Shown here: positions 41,333 to 50,063 of the stretch, piece after piece | How positions within the stretch are numbered: the first letter of the stretch is position 1 | Layout: the number at the start of each line of letters is the position of its first letter | Assembly (NCBI GenBank): GCA_910580205.1 | Contig: CAJTVP010000001.1 | Location: 40,223 to 104,222, forward strand | Direction: 5' to 3' | Length of the DNA: 64,000 bases | Source: an uncultured Eggerthellaceae bacterium | GTDB taxonomy: Bacteria; Actinomycetota; Coriobacteriia; Coriobacteriales; Eggerthellaceae | Made by a program: the position numbers and the translations under genes | The notes under the pieces: model-generated | The model's database searches: none | What the model was told of the DNA's origin: nothing | The model's input: the letters and a program-made list of their open reading frames with translations, nothing else

Positions 41333-42502
41333 ATGCCCTCGGTCGCAGACGTCATCAGCTACGCCGACTATCTGAAGGTGGGCGCGATCGGCGTCGACCA
41401 GGACCGCTGCGTGGCGGTGCGCAACCGCAATGCCACCTGCCGAGCCTGCGAGCGGTCCTGTCTGGCAGCGGCCATCACCATCCAGAACAATGAGATCACC
41501 TTGGATCCCTTCGCCTGCGTGAACTGCGGCGTGTGCACCACGGTCTGCCCAACGGCCGCCTTGCGCCCGTTGGATCCCGCCCGCGAAGGCCTTCTCAGCC
41601 AGGTCAGGAGATCGGCGCGCTGGGAGCAGGGGATGGCGGTCATCGCGTGCGCGCGAGCAGCGGCGAAGCACATCGCGGATCCAGAGCGCATCTGCGAAGT
41701 CCCCTGCTTGGGCCATGTGGAGGAACACGGGCTCGCAGAGATGGCGGCATGGGGGCTCGATGACATCATCTTGGTGGATGGCGACTGCGCGACCTGCAAA
41801 TACGGCGCGGCGGACCCTTTCATCACCACCTCCGTCCAATGCGCCGCGGACCTGCTGGAGGCGGCAGGGGCGGAGGCCATCATCACGCGCACCTCATCAT
41901 TCCCGGATGAGGTCATCAGCACCGGTCATCGCAACATCCGCGGTGAGGATCGGCGCGGCCTGCTCGCGCAGACGGGACGATATGTGGGGCGCGTGGCGGG
42001 CAACGTGGCGCAGAAGATGATCGAGGAGAAGCTGGGAGAGGGAAACGCTCCCAAAACGCTGAAAGACAGGCTGGGAGCGGGCTTGTCCGGGCGGATGCCC
42101 ACCTTCGAGCCGCAAGAGAACTATCAGCTCTTGGACAGCCTTGAGCGAGCGTCATTGGAAGCGGACCGGCTCTTCGCTTCTCAAGCGGTCGCGGACACGC
42201 GGCGGTTCGGTCGGGTGACGGTGGATCTGGAGCCGTGTTCGGGCTGCGGGCTCTGCGTCCTGTTCTGCCCGACCGGCGCTCTCAGCCGCTCCTCCATCCC
42301 CTCCGAAGATGATGAGACGAAGAACCTTGAGTTCGCCGCTTCCATGTGCGTGCAGTGCCGGCTCTGCGAAGATGTCTGCATGAGGAGATGTTTGCACATC
42401 AGCTCTCAGGTGAGCATGGCCTCGTTGTTCGACTTCGAGCCCGAGCTCATCAAGATCGCGCGTCCGCAGAAGCATGCGAGCTTGTTCGGCACGAAGCGCT
42501 GA
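41333..42502 (+). CDS. polyferredoxin-like multi-cluster Fe-S protein
   Basis: A 389-residue cytoplasmic protein with two ferredoxin modules. The first has CRACERSC, CVNCGVCTTVCP and an upstream Cys. The second, at about 300-350, has CSGCGLCVLFCP and CVQCRLCEDVCMRRC. The middle carries Cys in VIACARAA, EVPCLGH and GDCATCKYG, which resembles the MvhD/FrhD-like thiol region of electron-bifurcating complexes. It lies 10 bp behind the Mob fusion, so it probably carries electrons for a molybdoenzyme. The partner is unknown. Confidence 0.82.
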   Translation: MPSVADVISYADYLKVGAIGVDQDRCVAVRNRNATCRACERSCLAAAITIQNNEITLDPFACVNCGVCTTVCPTAALRPLDPAREGLLSQVRRSARWEQGMAVIACARAAAKHIADPERICEVPCLGHVEEHGLAEMAAWGLDDIILVDGDCATCKYGAADPFITTSVQCAADLLEAAGAEAIITRTSSFPDEVISTGHRNIRGEDRRGLLAQTGRYVGRVAGNVAQKMIEEKLGEGNAPKTLKDRLGAGLSGRMPTFEPQENYQLLDSLERASLEADRLFASQAVADTRRFGRVTVDLEPCSGCGLCVLFCPTGALSRSSIPSEDDETKNLEFAASMCVQCRLCEDVCMRRCLHISSQVSMASLFDFEPELIKIARPQKHASLFGTKR

Positions 42503-42624
42503 AGCGTTTCCGCGCGGGCATCTTACGAAAAGCTGACCTTTCCGCTCTTTCATACGCCACATGAAGTAGAATCAAGGGACCGATGCGCTACGCATCAGAA
42601 TCCTCGAAAAGGACAGGTGAGCAG

Positions 42625-43494
42625 ATGAACACCAACCACACATCGTTGATCCGCGGATTGAACATCGCCGTCATCGTGCTGGCGGCCTTGAGCTTGATCG
42701 GCTGCGCCTTCACGTTCACCACGATCGAGAGCAGCAAAGGCCTGATCTACGACTACGTGCTCAGCGAATACGGCTATGGCCAGGATTACTACGACTACGA
42801 TTATCTCGATGATGACTTCTACTACGACTTCGATGATGACGATTTCGATTGGGATGGCTACTGGGATGACGGCTACGGCCATAAGGGTCCGCATCATTCC
42901 AGCGCCGCCCTTGCGCACCCGGTGAGCCTCAGCAGCTCGTATTCCTATGATGAGGCGCTGACCGCTTCGGTCGACCTGATCCTCGGCATCGTCAACGCCG
43001 TGCTCATCTGGGAGATCATCGTGAGCTTGGCCACGCTCCTGTTCGGCATCTTCGGCGTGGTGCACGCCGGCAAGCGCGACAAGCTCAAGATGTTGATGGT
43101 GCTCGGGATCGTCGGCGCGATCGTGTCGTTCCTGGGCGGCCACATCATCTTGATGGTGCTGTTCATCATCTCCGCCGTCATGGCGAACAAGGACAAGAAC
43201 ATGCCGCTGTCCGCACCGGAGATCCCCGTGCAGCCCTACGGCGGCCCTGAGATCCAGGGCGTGCCGAACTACGCCGCTCAGCCAACGCCCACCGCTCCCG
43301 CGCCCGTACCTGCGCCGGGCGCTGAGATCGCGCCGTCCGTGATGCCGACCGCGGCGTCCGAGGTGGCCGCTGCGGCCTCTCCTGAGCCTCAGCCTGCCGT
43401 GGCTTCCGAGCCGAAGCCCGCAGAGGAGATTGGGTCTGCGTTGGCTGAGAAGCCCCAGGACCAGACGCCCGGAAGCACGCCTTCGGCTTCTTAG
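42625..43494 (+). CDS. membrane protein with an extreme Asp/Tyr-rich extracellular loop
   Basis: A 289-residue protein from the ATG at 42625, behind AGGTGAGC. The first hydrophobic helix is at about 10-30 and is followed by a loop in which Asp and Tyr alternate (QDYYDYDYLDDDF, DFDWDGYWDDGYG). Two or three further helices lie at about 115-195. The C-terminal tail from about 205 is Pro/Ala/Glu-rich and disordered. The loop could bind cations or sit at the cell surface. No family is recognised. Tandem hairpins after it act as terminators. Confidence 0.7.
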   Translation: MNTNHTSLIRGLNIAVIVLAALSLIGCAFTFTTIESSKGLIYDYVLSEYGYGQDYYDYDYLDDDFYYDFDDDDFDWDGYWDDGYGHKGPHHSSAALAHPVSLSSSYSYDEALTASVDLILGIVNAVLIWEIIVSLATLLFGIFGVVHAGKRDKLKMLMVLGIVGAIVSFLGGHIILMVLFIISAVMANKDKNMPLSAPEIPVQPYGGPEIQGVPNYAAQPTPTAPAPVPAPGAEIAPSVMPTAASEVAAAASPEPQPAVASEPKPAEEIGSALAEKPQDQTPGSTPSAS

Positions 43495-43514
43495 ATCCTC
43501 AGCCGCGGATGCCG

Positions 43515-43577
43515 TGGCCTTGCGCCCGCCCGCACTGCGCAAGGCCATCACACAGCGCCCCTGTCAGGGGCGCTTTT
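43515..43577 (+). terminator. tandem hairpins, second with T-run
   Basis: TGGCCTTGCGC (43515-43525) pairs perfectly with GCGCAAGGCCA (43537-43547). Then GCGCCCC (43555-43561) pairs with GGGGCGC (43567-43573), followed by TTTT. They lie between the Asp/Tyr-rich protein and the convergent mIHF gene. Confidence 0.8.
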
Positions 43578-43602
43578 CATTTGAGCGATCTGCAGCGAGG
43601 GC

Positions 43603-43911
43603 TTAGGAGAGCGCCTTCTTCAGGTTCTCCATCTGCTTGGAGCCCAGACCCTGAATGCGGCGGGTCTCAGGAATGCCCAGCTCTTCCATGAGCTTCTCGG
43701 TCTTGACCTTGCCGAAGCCCGGAAGCGCATTGATGAAGGACTTCACCTTCATGCGACCGATGATCGGGTCGTCAGCCTTCGCAAGCGCATCCTCGGGAGA
43801 CATGACCCCGGTGGAGAGCTTGGTGGTGATCTCGGAGCGGGCGGCGCGGACGATGCGGGCCTTCTCCAGAGCGGCTGCGCGCTGTTCAGCGGTCATGGTA
43901 GGTGCTGCCAT
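43603..43911 (-). CDS. mihF: actinobacterial integration host factor (mIHF)
   Basis: A 102-residue nucleoid protein of the actinobacterial IHF type, unrelated to proteobacterial HU/IHF. The core has the helix-two-turn-helix ALPGFGKVKTEKLMEELGI, and the C-terminus is KQMENLKKALS. It bends DNA and is essential in relatives. I start at the ATG at 43911 (MAAPTM); the TTG at 43917 is possible. This gene is one of the better lineage markers in the window. Confidence 0.92.
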   Translation of the reverse strand: MAAPTMTAEQRAAALEKARIVRAARSEITTKLSTGVMSPEDALAKADDPIIGRMKVKSFINALPGFGKVKTEKLMEELGIPETRRIQGLGSKQMENLKKALS

Positions 43912-44223
43912 ATTCAATCTCTTTCTCTAATGCGGTGGCCTCCATCACCTGCGCCACCGCGACCGTCAAGTGTGGTCGTCCGCTTGGGTGCGTTTGTGCT
44001 TCAACGCGTACGTCCAATTGATGAAGTACGGAAATACTAAGGCAAAAACGCGCTTCTGTGTTGAGAATTTTCTTCTTTTTCGAGATTCACCCTGCATCCG
44101 GGCTTGTTTGGAAGAGCGGTCCATCGGGGGCTGGAACCATCCGGGCCGCGGCGCATCCACGGGCATCCTGCGATAGAATGTCCTCCATCAAGACACGGAT
44201 CGCGGAGATGAGGACGCCTGCCC
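43912..44223. other. 312-bp intergenic region between divergent mihF and (p)ppGpp synthetase genes
   Basis: No gene is seen. In the mihF leader GCGGTGGC (43932-43939) and GCCACCGC (43953-43960) form a perfect 8-bp hairpin. On the minus strand TTGACG at about 43970 is a possible -35 for mihF. A TAGAAT at about 44174-44179 is a possible -10 for the synthetase. An AT-richer tract at 44035-44090 separates them. Confidence 0.5.
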
Positions 44224-45102
44224 ATGGGAAGTGAAGGTTCTTTGAACGACATCCGCATGAACGCCTCCATCTCCTATCGCCAAGGACACGGCGCCGCCGG
44301 GCGCGAGGTCACCGAGAAGCTCACGGCGAACCGCATCCTCACCAACAACGACATCGACGCGCTCACGGTCTTGGAGTTCGCCGCTCAAGACATCCTGCAG
44401 AAATACCATGCCGCCATGCGCCAGATGGAGACGCGCCTGGAGACCTTGGATCAGGACCTCAAGCTGCGCAAGAGCCGCAATCCCATCCATCACATAGAGT
44501 CGCGCATGAAATCCGTCCCCTCCATCTTTGAGAAGCTGGAGCGCTATGGCAAAGAGACCACGCTGGATGCCATGGAAGCCTACATCATGGATATCGCGGG
44601 GCTGCGCGTGATCGTATCCTACGTCCAGGACGCCTACACCATCCTGGATTATTTGGAGCACCAAGATGACCTGGAAGTGGTCACGGTCAAGGATTACATC
44701 GCCAACCCGAAGAAGAACGGCTATCGCAGCTTGCATTTCATCGTGAAGATCCCCGTGTATTTCCTGGATGGCAAGCAGTCCATCCCCGTGGAGATCCAGA
44801 TCCGCACCATCGCCATGGACTTCTGGGCCAGCTTGGAGCATGACCTCAAGTACAAAGCGGTCTATGAGACCGAGGGGCTGGACGTGGGCGCGGAGCTCAA
44901 GGCATGCTCGCAGATCATCAGCGGCGTGGAGAAGCGGATGCAGATCTTGGCGAACGCCCTTGAGAACAACCGGTCCCATCCGAAGGCGCACGTCGTGGCC
45001 CAGGCGAAGCAGATGGACCTCACCGCCAATCTGGACGTGCCCGCCTCCATCGCCGTGGAGCAAGCCGAAAGCGACGTTGAGCGAGCTGACGGCCTTCGCT
45101 GA
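44224..45102 (+). CDS. (p)ppGpp synthetase, RelA/SpoT domain small alarmone synthetase
   Basis: A 292-residue GTP pyrophosphokinase without hydrolase or regulatory domains. The synthetase motifs are visible: SRMKSVPSIFEKL, DIAGLRVIVSY, NPKKNGYRSLHFIV (the GYRSLH catalytic loop) and VEIQIRTIAMDFWASLEH. It is longer than RelQ/SasB (about 210-240), with an extra N-terminal 50 residues and a C-terminal helical tail. It makes alarmone under stress. Flanked by mihF and an amidinotransferase, and monocistronic. Confidence 0.92.
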   Translation: MGSEGSLNDIRMNASISYRQGHGAAGREVTEKLTANRILTNNDIDALTVLEFAAQDILQKYHAAMRQMETRLETLDQDLKLRKSRNPIHHIESRMKSVPSIFEKLERYGKETTLDAMEAYIMDIAGLRVIVSYVQDAYTILDYLEHQDDLEVVTVKDYIANPKKNGYRSLHFIVKIPVYFLDGKQSIPVEIQIRTIAMDFWASLEHDLKYKAVYETEGLDVGAELKACSQIISGVEKRMQILANALENNRSHPKAHVVAQAKQMDLTANLDVPASIAVEQAESDVERADGLR

Positions 45103-45152
45103 TGGCCGCGGCTGGTCCAGCGGGAAGGGTGCCAGCGCTTGAAGACTTCCGC

Positions 45153-45181
45153 TTGAGGATGCGCACTTCGCGTTTTATAAT
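45153..45181 (+). promoter_or_regulatory. strong promoter TTGAGG-17-TATAAT
   Basis: TTGAGG at 45153-45158 and TATAAT at 45176-45181 with an ideal 17-bp spacer, 41 bp before the amidinotransferase start. It is one of the best consensus promoters in the window. Confidence 0.8.
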
Positions 45182-45222
45182 CGCAATCGTTCGCTAACAT
45201 CGAGAAGAGGAAAGGAACCCCC

Positions 45223-46368
45223 ATGCCAAAGATCGTGAATTCCTGGAATGACTGGGACCCGCTGAAGCACGTGATCGTCGGCCGCTGCGACAATGGGATG
45301 ATCCCGCCGGAGGAGCCCGCCTCCTCTGAGAAGGTCCCGGTGGATTCGGATATGCGCGGCATGTGGGGCCTGCGCCCGCTTGAGACGGTGGAGAAGGGCA
45401 ACGCCGCCCTTGAGCGCCTGGTGAAGATCCTGGAAGACCGCGGGATCAAGGTGGACCGGCCCACGCCGTTGCAGTGGAACCAGAAGATCGGCACGCCCGA
45501 TTTCACGAACGACTCCATGATGGGCTGCATGCCGCCGCGCGACGTGCTGCTCACCATCGGCAATGAGATCATGGCCGCTGCCCAGTCCTTCCGCAGCCGT
45601 TATTTCGAATACCTGGCTTACTGGCCGCTCATGGAGAAGTACTTCGAGGAGGATCCGGATTTCATCTGGACCCAAGCGCCGCGCCCTCGCCTGACGGACA
45701 AATCTTACAAGCACAATTACTATGACGAATCCATCTCCATCGAAGAGCGTCTGATCCGCACGGCCAACAAGGACTTCGTCACCACCGAGGTGGAGCCCAT
45801 GTGGGACGCTGCCGACTGGATGCGCATGGGACGCGACATCTTCGTGCAGCACGGCCTCACCACCAACCGCGCGGCGATGGACTGGATGCAGCGCTACCAT
45901 CCCGACCTGCGCATCCATGCGGTGAACTTCCCTGGGGACCCGTATCCCATCCACATCGACGCCACGTTCGTGCCGCTGCGTCCCGGCCTCATCATCAACA
46001 ACCCGGTGCGTCCGCTGCCTGAAGAGCAGCGCGCCATCTTCGAGGCGAATGACTGGCAGATCGTGGATGCGGCGCAGCCGGCCCATGATGAGCCGCCCGC
46101 GCTCTGCTATTCGAGCGTGTGGCTGTCCATGAACTGCTTGGTGCTGGACCCGAAGACGGTGGTGGTGGAAGCCTCTGAGGTTCATCAGATGGAGCAGATG
46201 GACAAGCTGGGCATGAACGTCATCCCGTGCGATCTGCGTGATGCCTATCCCTTCGGCGGCGGTTTGCATTGCTGCACGGCGGATGTGTACCGCGAAGGCG
46301 GTTGCGAGGACTACTTCCCGAACCGCGTGCCGGATCCCACCTTGGTCCGTCCGGAGATGTGGGACTAG
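45223..46368 (+). CDS. glycine amidinotransferase-like enzyme (AGAT family)
   Basis: A 381-residue amidinotransferase. The nucleophile is Cys350 in GGGLHCCTADVYREGG, matching Cys407 of human AGAT (GFHCWTCD). The catalytic His lies in HIDATFVPLRPG, and the Asp in MWDAADWMRMGRD. There is no signal or transit peptide. The family moves the amidino group from arginine to an amine such as glycine, giving ornithine and a guanidino compound. In arginine-using gut Actinobacteria it could make guanidinoacetate or run backwards on dietary guanidino compounds. It has its own strong promoter, GAAAGGAACC site and terminator. The neighbouring MHS transporter may carry substrate. Confidence 0.88.
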   Translation: MPKIVNSWNDWDPLKHVIVGRCDNGMIPPEEPASSEKVPVDSDMRGMWGLRPLETVEKGNAALERLVKILEDRGIKVDRPTPLQWNQKIGTPDFTNDSMMGCMPPRDVLLTIGNEIMAAAQSFRSRYFEYLAYWPLMEKYFEEDPDFIWTQAPRPRLTDKSYKHNYYDESISIEERLIRTANKDFVTTEVEPMWDAADWMRMGRDIFVQHGLTTNRAAMDWMQRYHPDLRIHAVNFPGDPYPIHIDATFVPLRPGLIINNPVRPLPEEQRAIFEANDWQIVDAAQPAHDEPPALCYSSVWLSMNCLVLDPKTVVVEASEVHQMEQMDKLGMNVIPCDLRDAYPFGGGLHCCTADVYREGGCEDYFPNRVPDPTLVRPEMWD

Positions 46369-46402
46369 CTCTCCCCTTCGGTCCATCAAAAGCCCAAGCC
46401 GT

Positions 46403-46430
46403 GATGCCCGCCACCTGGCGGGCATCTTCT
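46403..46430 (+). terminator. Rho-independent terminator after the amidinotransferase gene
   Basis: GATGCCCGCC (46403-46412), loop ACCT, GGCGGGCATC (46417-46426), then TTCTTT. Confidence 0.85.
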
Positions 46431-46699
46431 TTCGCGGCGCCGCCCATCCGTTGCATGTTCACCGGAGTTGCGCTACCGATGCCGCGCGTCTTCACAGGAT
46501 CGAAATGTCGAAGGGATATCATCCTGTTCGGAGGCTTGATTGAAGTCAACAGGCAGTTAGCAGCTCATTGGCCTTGAGCGACGCGAATGGCATCGCGGGC
46601 GTGAGAGAAGGGCAATGATCCGTAAATTGGCTGTTTGACAAGCCTCTTCCATGAGTCAGGGCGCGCATCTGCTTGAGCGCCCAGAAAAGGAGAAGATCC
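46431..46699. other. 269-bp leader/promoter region of the MHS transporter
   Basis: No gene is seen. CCTGTT (46523-46528) and AACAGG (46548-46553) form a spaced dyad, and TTGACA stands at 46635-46640 without a matching -10. No known guanidine or amino-acid riboswitch could be recognised. Confidence 0.4.
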
Positions 46700-48064
46700 A
46701 TGTCAGACACAGCCGCATCCGATGCGCCACTCACTGCGCATACCCAGACTCCTGAAACGGCAGGAGGCGCTGATCCTCAAAGCGGGTCCATCATCCGCAA
46801 AGTCGCCGTCTCGTCGTTCTTGGGCAATTTCATCGAATGGTTCGACTACGCTTCCTATTCCTATTTCGCCACGGTGATCGCCGCGGTCTTCTTCGCCAGC
46901 GAAGATCCCACCGCCGCTTTGATCTCCACTTTCGCCGTGTTCGCGGTGTCCTTCGTCATGCGCCCGATCGGCGCTATCTTCTGGGGCAGCATGGGGGATA
47001 AGAAGGGCCGCAAATGGGCGCTTTCCGTGAGCATCTTCATGATGAGCGGAGCGACGTTCTTGATCGGCTGTCTGCCCTCCTACGCCATGATCGGCCTGGG
47101 CGCACCGCTTCTGCTGCTGTTGCTCCGCATGATCCAGGGCTTCAGCGCAGCGGGCGAATACGCCGGTGCCGCCACCTTCCTCTCGGAGTTCGCCCCACGG
47201 GACAAGCGCGGCCTGTATTGCTCGCTCGTGCCGGCATCCACCGCCGTCGGCTTGCTCGTGGGATCCACCCTGGCCACGCTCATGACCATCTTCATGCCGG
47301 AAGCCGACGTGCAGATGTGGGGTTGGCGCATCCCGTTTCTGCTGGCAGGCCCCTTGGGCCTCATCGCGCACTACATCCGCACCAAGCTGGAGGATTCGCC
47401 CACCTACCTTGAGATGCAAGATGAGCTCCAAGCCAAGCAGTCCGAAGCGCAGCATCCCATCCGCGAGCTCTTCCAGCATCACCTTCGCGAGCTGCTCGTC
47501 TCCTTCGGCGCGTGCATGCTGAACGCGGTCGGTTTCTACGCCGTGCTCACTTATCTGCCCACCTATCTGGAAACGGCGGTGGGCATGCCGGCCGAAGATT
47601 CGCAGATGGCCACCACCATATCCCTGGTGCTCTACATCCTGTTCATCTTCATCTCAGGCAAGATCTCCGATCGCTTCGGACGCAAGAAGATGCTCGTCAC
47701 GGCCTGCGTGCTGTTCATCGTGCTCACGGTGCCGGCGTTCATGCTGCTGAACACGGCGGATTTCTGGGTGGTGCTCGTGGTGGAGCTGGCCATGTGCTTC
47801 ATCCTGACCATCAACGACGGCACGCTGTCCAGCTATCTGACCGAGACGTTCCCCACCTCCGTTCGCTACACCGGCTTCGCGCTGTCCTTCAATCTGGCGA
47901 ACGCCATCTTCGGCGGCACGGCGGCCATGATCGGCACGTCGTTGATCGCGGCCACGGGGAGCACCTTGGCGCCGGCGTGGTACATGGTGGGCGTTTCCGT
48001 GGTGGCGCTGGTGGCCATGATCCTGTCTCACGAGAACTCGGACAAGGAGCTGGACAAGATCTAG
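46700..48064 (+). CDS. MFS transporter, metabolite:H+ symporter (MHS) family
   Basis: A 454-residue 12-helix importer of the ProP/ShiA/KgtP type. The mark GNFIEWFDYASYSYFA lies at about 43-58. Motif A is GSMGDKKGRKWAL, RMIQGFSAAGEYAGAATFL is helix 4, and motif A repeats as GKISDRFGRKKML in the second half. MHS members import organic acids, betaines and similar zwitterions. I start at the ATG at 46700 behind AAAAGGAG. It follows the amidinotransferase on the same strand but beyond a terminator, so co-function is only suggested. It overlaps the stop of the convergent MGMT gene by 4 bp. Confidence 0.92.
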   Translation: MSDTAASDAPLTAHTQTPETAGGADPQSGSIIRKVAVSSFLGNFIEWFDYASYSYFATVIAAVFFASEDPTAALISTFAVFAVSFVMRPIGAIFWGSMGDKKGRKWALSVSIFMMSGATFLIGCLPSYAMIGLGAPLLLLLLRMIQGFSAAGEYAGAATFLSEFAPRDKRGLYCSLVPASTAVGLLVGSTLATLMTIFMPEADVQMWGWRIPFLLAGPLGLIAHYIRTKLEDSPTYLEMQDELQAKQSEAQHPIRELFQHHLRELLVSFGACMLNAVGFYAVLTYLPTYLETAVGMPAEDSQMATTISLVLYILFIFISGKISDRFGRKKMLVTACVLFIVLTVPAFMLLNTADFWVVLVVELAMCFILTINDGTLSSYLTETFPTSVRYTGFALSFNLANAIFGGTAAMIGTSLIAATGSTLAPAWYMVGVSVVALVAMILSHENSDKELDKI

Positions 48065-48384
48065 AGGCCGTCCCAGAGGCATGCGCCCATGTCCACGTGC
48101 TCGTCATCGGCGAAGACCACCCCTTCGCCGATGAGCATCTCGCGCTGAACGTCCGGACCGCCGAAGGCGAAGCCGGGCGCCAGAGCGCCATCTTTGAACA
48201 CGACGCGATGGCAGGGGATGTCCGCCGGATCCGTTCCGGGAGAGGGGTTCGTGCGCAGGGCGTAGCCGACGTAGCGTGCGGAGCGGGGCGAGCCGATCAT
48301 CCGCGCGATCTGCCCATAGGTGGCGACGCGCCCCCGTGGGATGCGCCGCACCTGCTCGAAGACCTTGTCTGCGAATGCGCCCAT
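48061..48384 (-). CDS. MGMT-family DNA-binding methyltransferase-like protein
   Basis: A 107-residue protein with only the active-site domain of O6-methylguanine methyltransferase: RRIPRGRVATYGQIA (HTH) and DIPCHRVV with the acceptor Cys retained. Alkyltransferase-like proteins have Trp or Ala at that place, so this short form could still be active. It lacks the N-terminal ribonuclease-H-like domain. It is a second copy in addition to the gene at 13950. Confidence 0.88.
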   Translation of the reverse strand: MGAFADKVFEQVRRIPRGRVATYGQIARMIGSPRSARYVGYALRTNPSPGTDPADIPCHRVVFKDGALAPGFAFGGPDVQREMLIGEGVVFADDEHVDMGACLWDGL

Positions 48385-48522
48385 GGCCGCCAGTATAGCG
48401 CTGCCCTCACCACTCCATGCGCGAACGCTTCCGGGATGGCGCCTCCATGCGGTAAGGTATGCGCTGAAGGCGGCCGGACGTTGGTGGACGTCGGCTTGAT
48501 GGCGGGGTGAGGAGGCTTGAGG

Positions 48523-50025
48523 ATGGCCGATGGCAGATACGTGATAGCGCTCGATCAGGGGACCACGTCCTCGCGCGCCATGCTCGTGCGCCATGACGGC
48601 GTCATCGCCGGGCGGATGCAGCGGCCGTTCCGGCAGATCTACCCGCATCCGGGTTGGGTGGAGCATGACCCGGCCGACATCCTCTCCTCCCAGCTGGGCG
48701 CGCTGACCGAGCTTTTGCTGGCGCACAACGTGGACACCTCCCAGATCGATTCGATCGGCATCACCAACCAACGGGAGACCACGCTCGTGTGGGATCGGGA
48801 GACGGGAGAGCCCGTTCACAATGCGATCGTCTGGCAGTGCCGCCGCACCGCGCCCATGATGGAGCGCCTGGTAGCTGACGTTCGCATCAGGGAGGCCATC
48901 AAGGCGAAAACGGGCCTCGTCCCCGATCCGTACTTCTCCGCCAGCAAGATCGCGTGGATATTGGATGAGGTGCCTGGCGCGCGGGATCTGGCAGCCCAGG
49001 GGCGCTTGGCCTTCGGCACGGTGGACAGCTGGCTGATCTGGAAGCTCACCTACGGGGCGGTGCACGCCACGGACATGACCAACGCCAGCCGGACCATGCT
49101 CTACGACATCCATGAGCAGCGCTGGGACCCGTGGCTCTTGGAGCTGTTCGACATCCCGGCGAACATGATGCCGGAGGTGCTGCCCTCCGCGAGCGTCTTC
49201 GGGACCACGGCGAATCCCGGTGTGGTGCAAGGCATCCCGCTTTGCGGCGTGGCGGGCGACCAGCAGGCGGCCCTGTTCGGCCAGCAGTGCTGGGAGGCGG
49301 GAGATGCCAAGAGCACCTATGGGACCGGGTGCTTCTTGCTCATGAACACAGGCTCGGTGGCTTGCGAGAGCCGCCACGGCCTGCTCACCACCATCGCGGC
49401 CTCCTCGCCGCAGATGAAAGGCGTGGATTACGCGCTGGAGGGGAGCGTGTTCATGGCTGGCGCGCTCATGCAGTGGCTCCGGGATGAGCTGGGGCTTCTG
49501 GATGACGTGGCCGGATCATGCGCCATCGCGGCATCGGTGCCGGATACCGGCGGCGTGTACGTGGTGCCCGCGTTCACGGGCCTGGGCGCGCCGTGGTGGG
49601 ATGCGGAGGCGCGCGGGGCCATCTACGGGCTCACGCGCGGGACGACTCGCGCTCACGTGATCCGCGCGGCGCTGGAGGCGCTGGCCTATCAGACTTGCGA
49701 TCTAGTGAGCGCCATGGAGGAGGACGCCGGACGCGCGCTCCGTTCGCTCAACGTGGACGGGGGAGCGTCAGCGAATGACTTCCTCATGCAGTTCCAGGCG
49801 GACATCCTGGGGCTGTCTGTGCGCCGTCCGATGGACGCGGAGGCCACGGCGCTCGGAGCGGCGTATCTTGCGGGGCTCACGAGCGGGTTCTGGGACAGCC
49901 TGGATGCCATCCGTGAGCTTCCTGCATCCGATGAGGTCTTCCTGCCCAATGGCACGGCCGAGTGGCGCGAGGGGTTGTTGGCGGGGTGGCGGGATGCGGT
50001 CCGCCGCACGCGGTCCTGCGGATGA
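48523..50025 (+). CDS. glpK: glycerol kinase
   Basis: Phosphorylates glycerol to glycerol 3-phosphate with ATP. About 500 residues from the ATG at 48523, with GAGGAGG upstream. FGGY-family marks: ALDQGTTSSRAML, TNQRETTLVWDRETG, IVWQCRRT, GVAGDQQAALFGQ, KSTYGTGCFLLMNTG and DGGASANDFLMQFQAD. No glycerol facilitator, GlpD or regulator is adjacent. Confidence 0.94.
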   Translation: MADGRYVIALDQGTTSSRAMLVRHDGVIAGRMQRPFRQIYPHPGWVEHDPADILSSQLGALTELLLAHNVDTSQIDSIGITNQRETTLVWDRETGEPVHNAIVWQCRRTAPMMERLVADVRIREAIKAKTGLVPDPYFSASKIAWILDEVPGARDLAAQGRLAFGTVDSWLIWKLTYGAVHATDMTNASRTMLYDIHEQRWDPWLLELFDIPANMMPEVLPSASVFGTTANPGVVQGIPLCGVAGDQQAALFGQQCWEAGDAKSTYGTGCFLLMNTGSVACESRHGLLTTIAASSPQMKGVDYALEGSVFMAGALMQWLRDELGLLDDVAGSCAIAASVPDTGGVYVVPAFTGLGAPWWDAEARGAIYGLTRGTTRAHVIRAALEALAYQTCDLVSAMEEDAGRALRSLNVDGGASANDFLMQFQADILGLSVRRPMDAEATALGAAYLAGLTSGFWDSLDAIRELPASDEVFLPNGTAEWREGLLAGWRDAVRRTRSCG

Positions 50026-50063
50026 GCTCCCTTGCAGGCGCTCGCGTTCTGGGCCGCGCGCTC

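Noticed and set aside
46431..46699. guanidine riboswitch ahead of the MHS transporter
   Set aside because: No known guanidine aptamer sequence blocks could be recognised.
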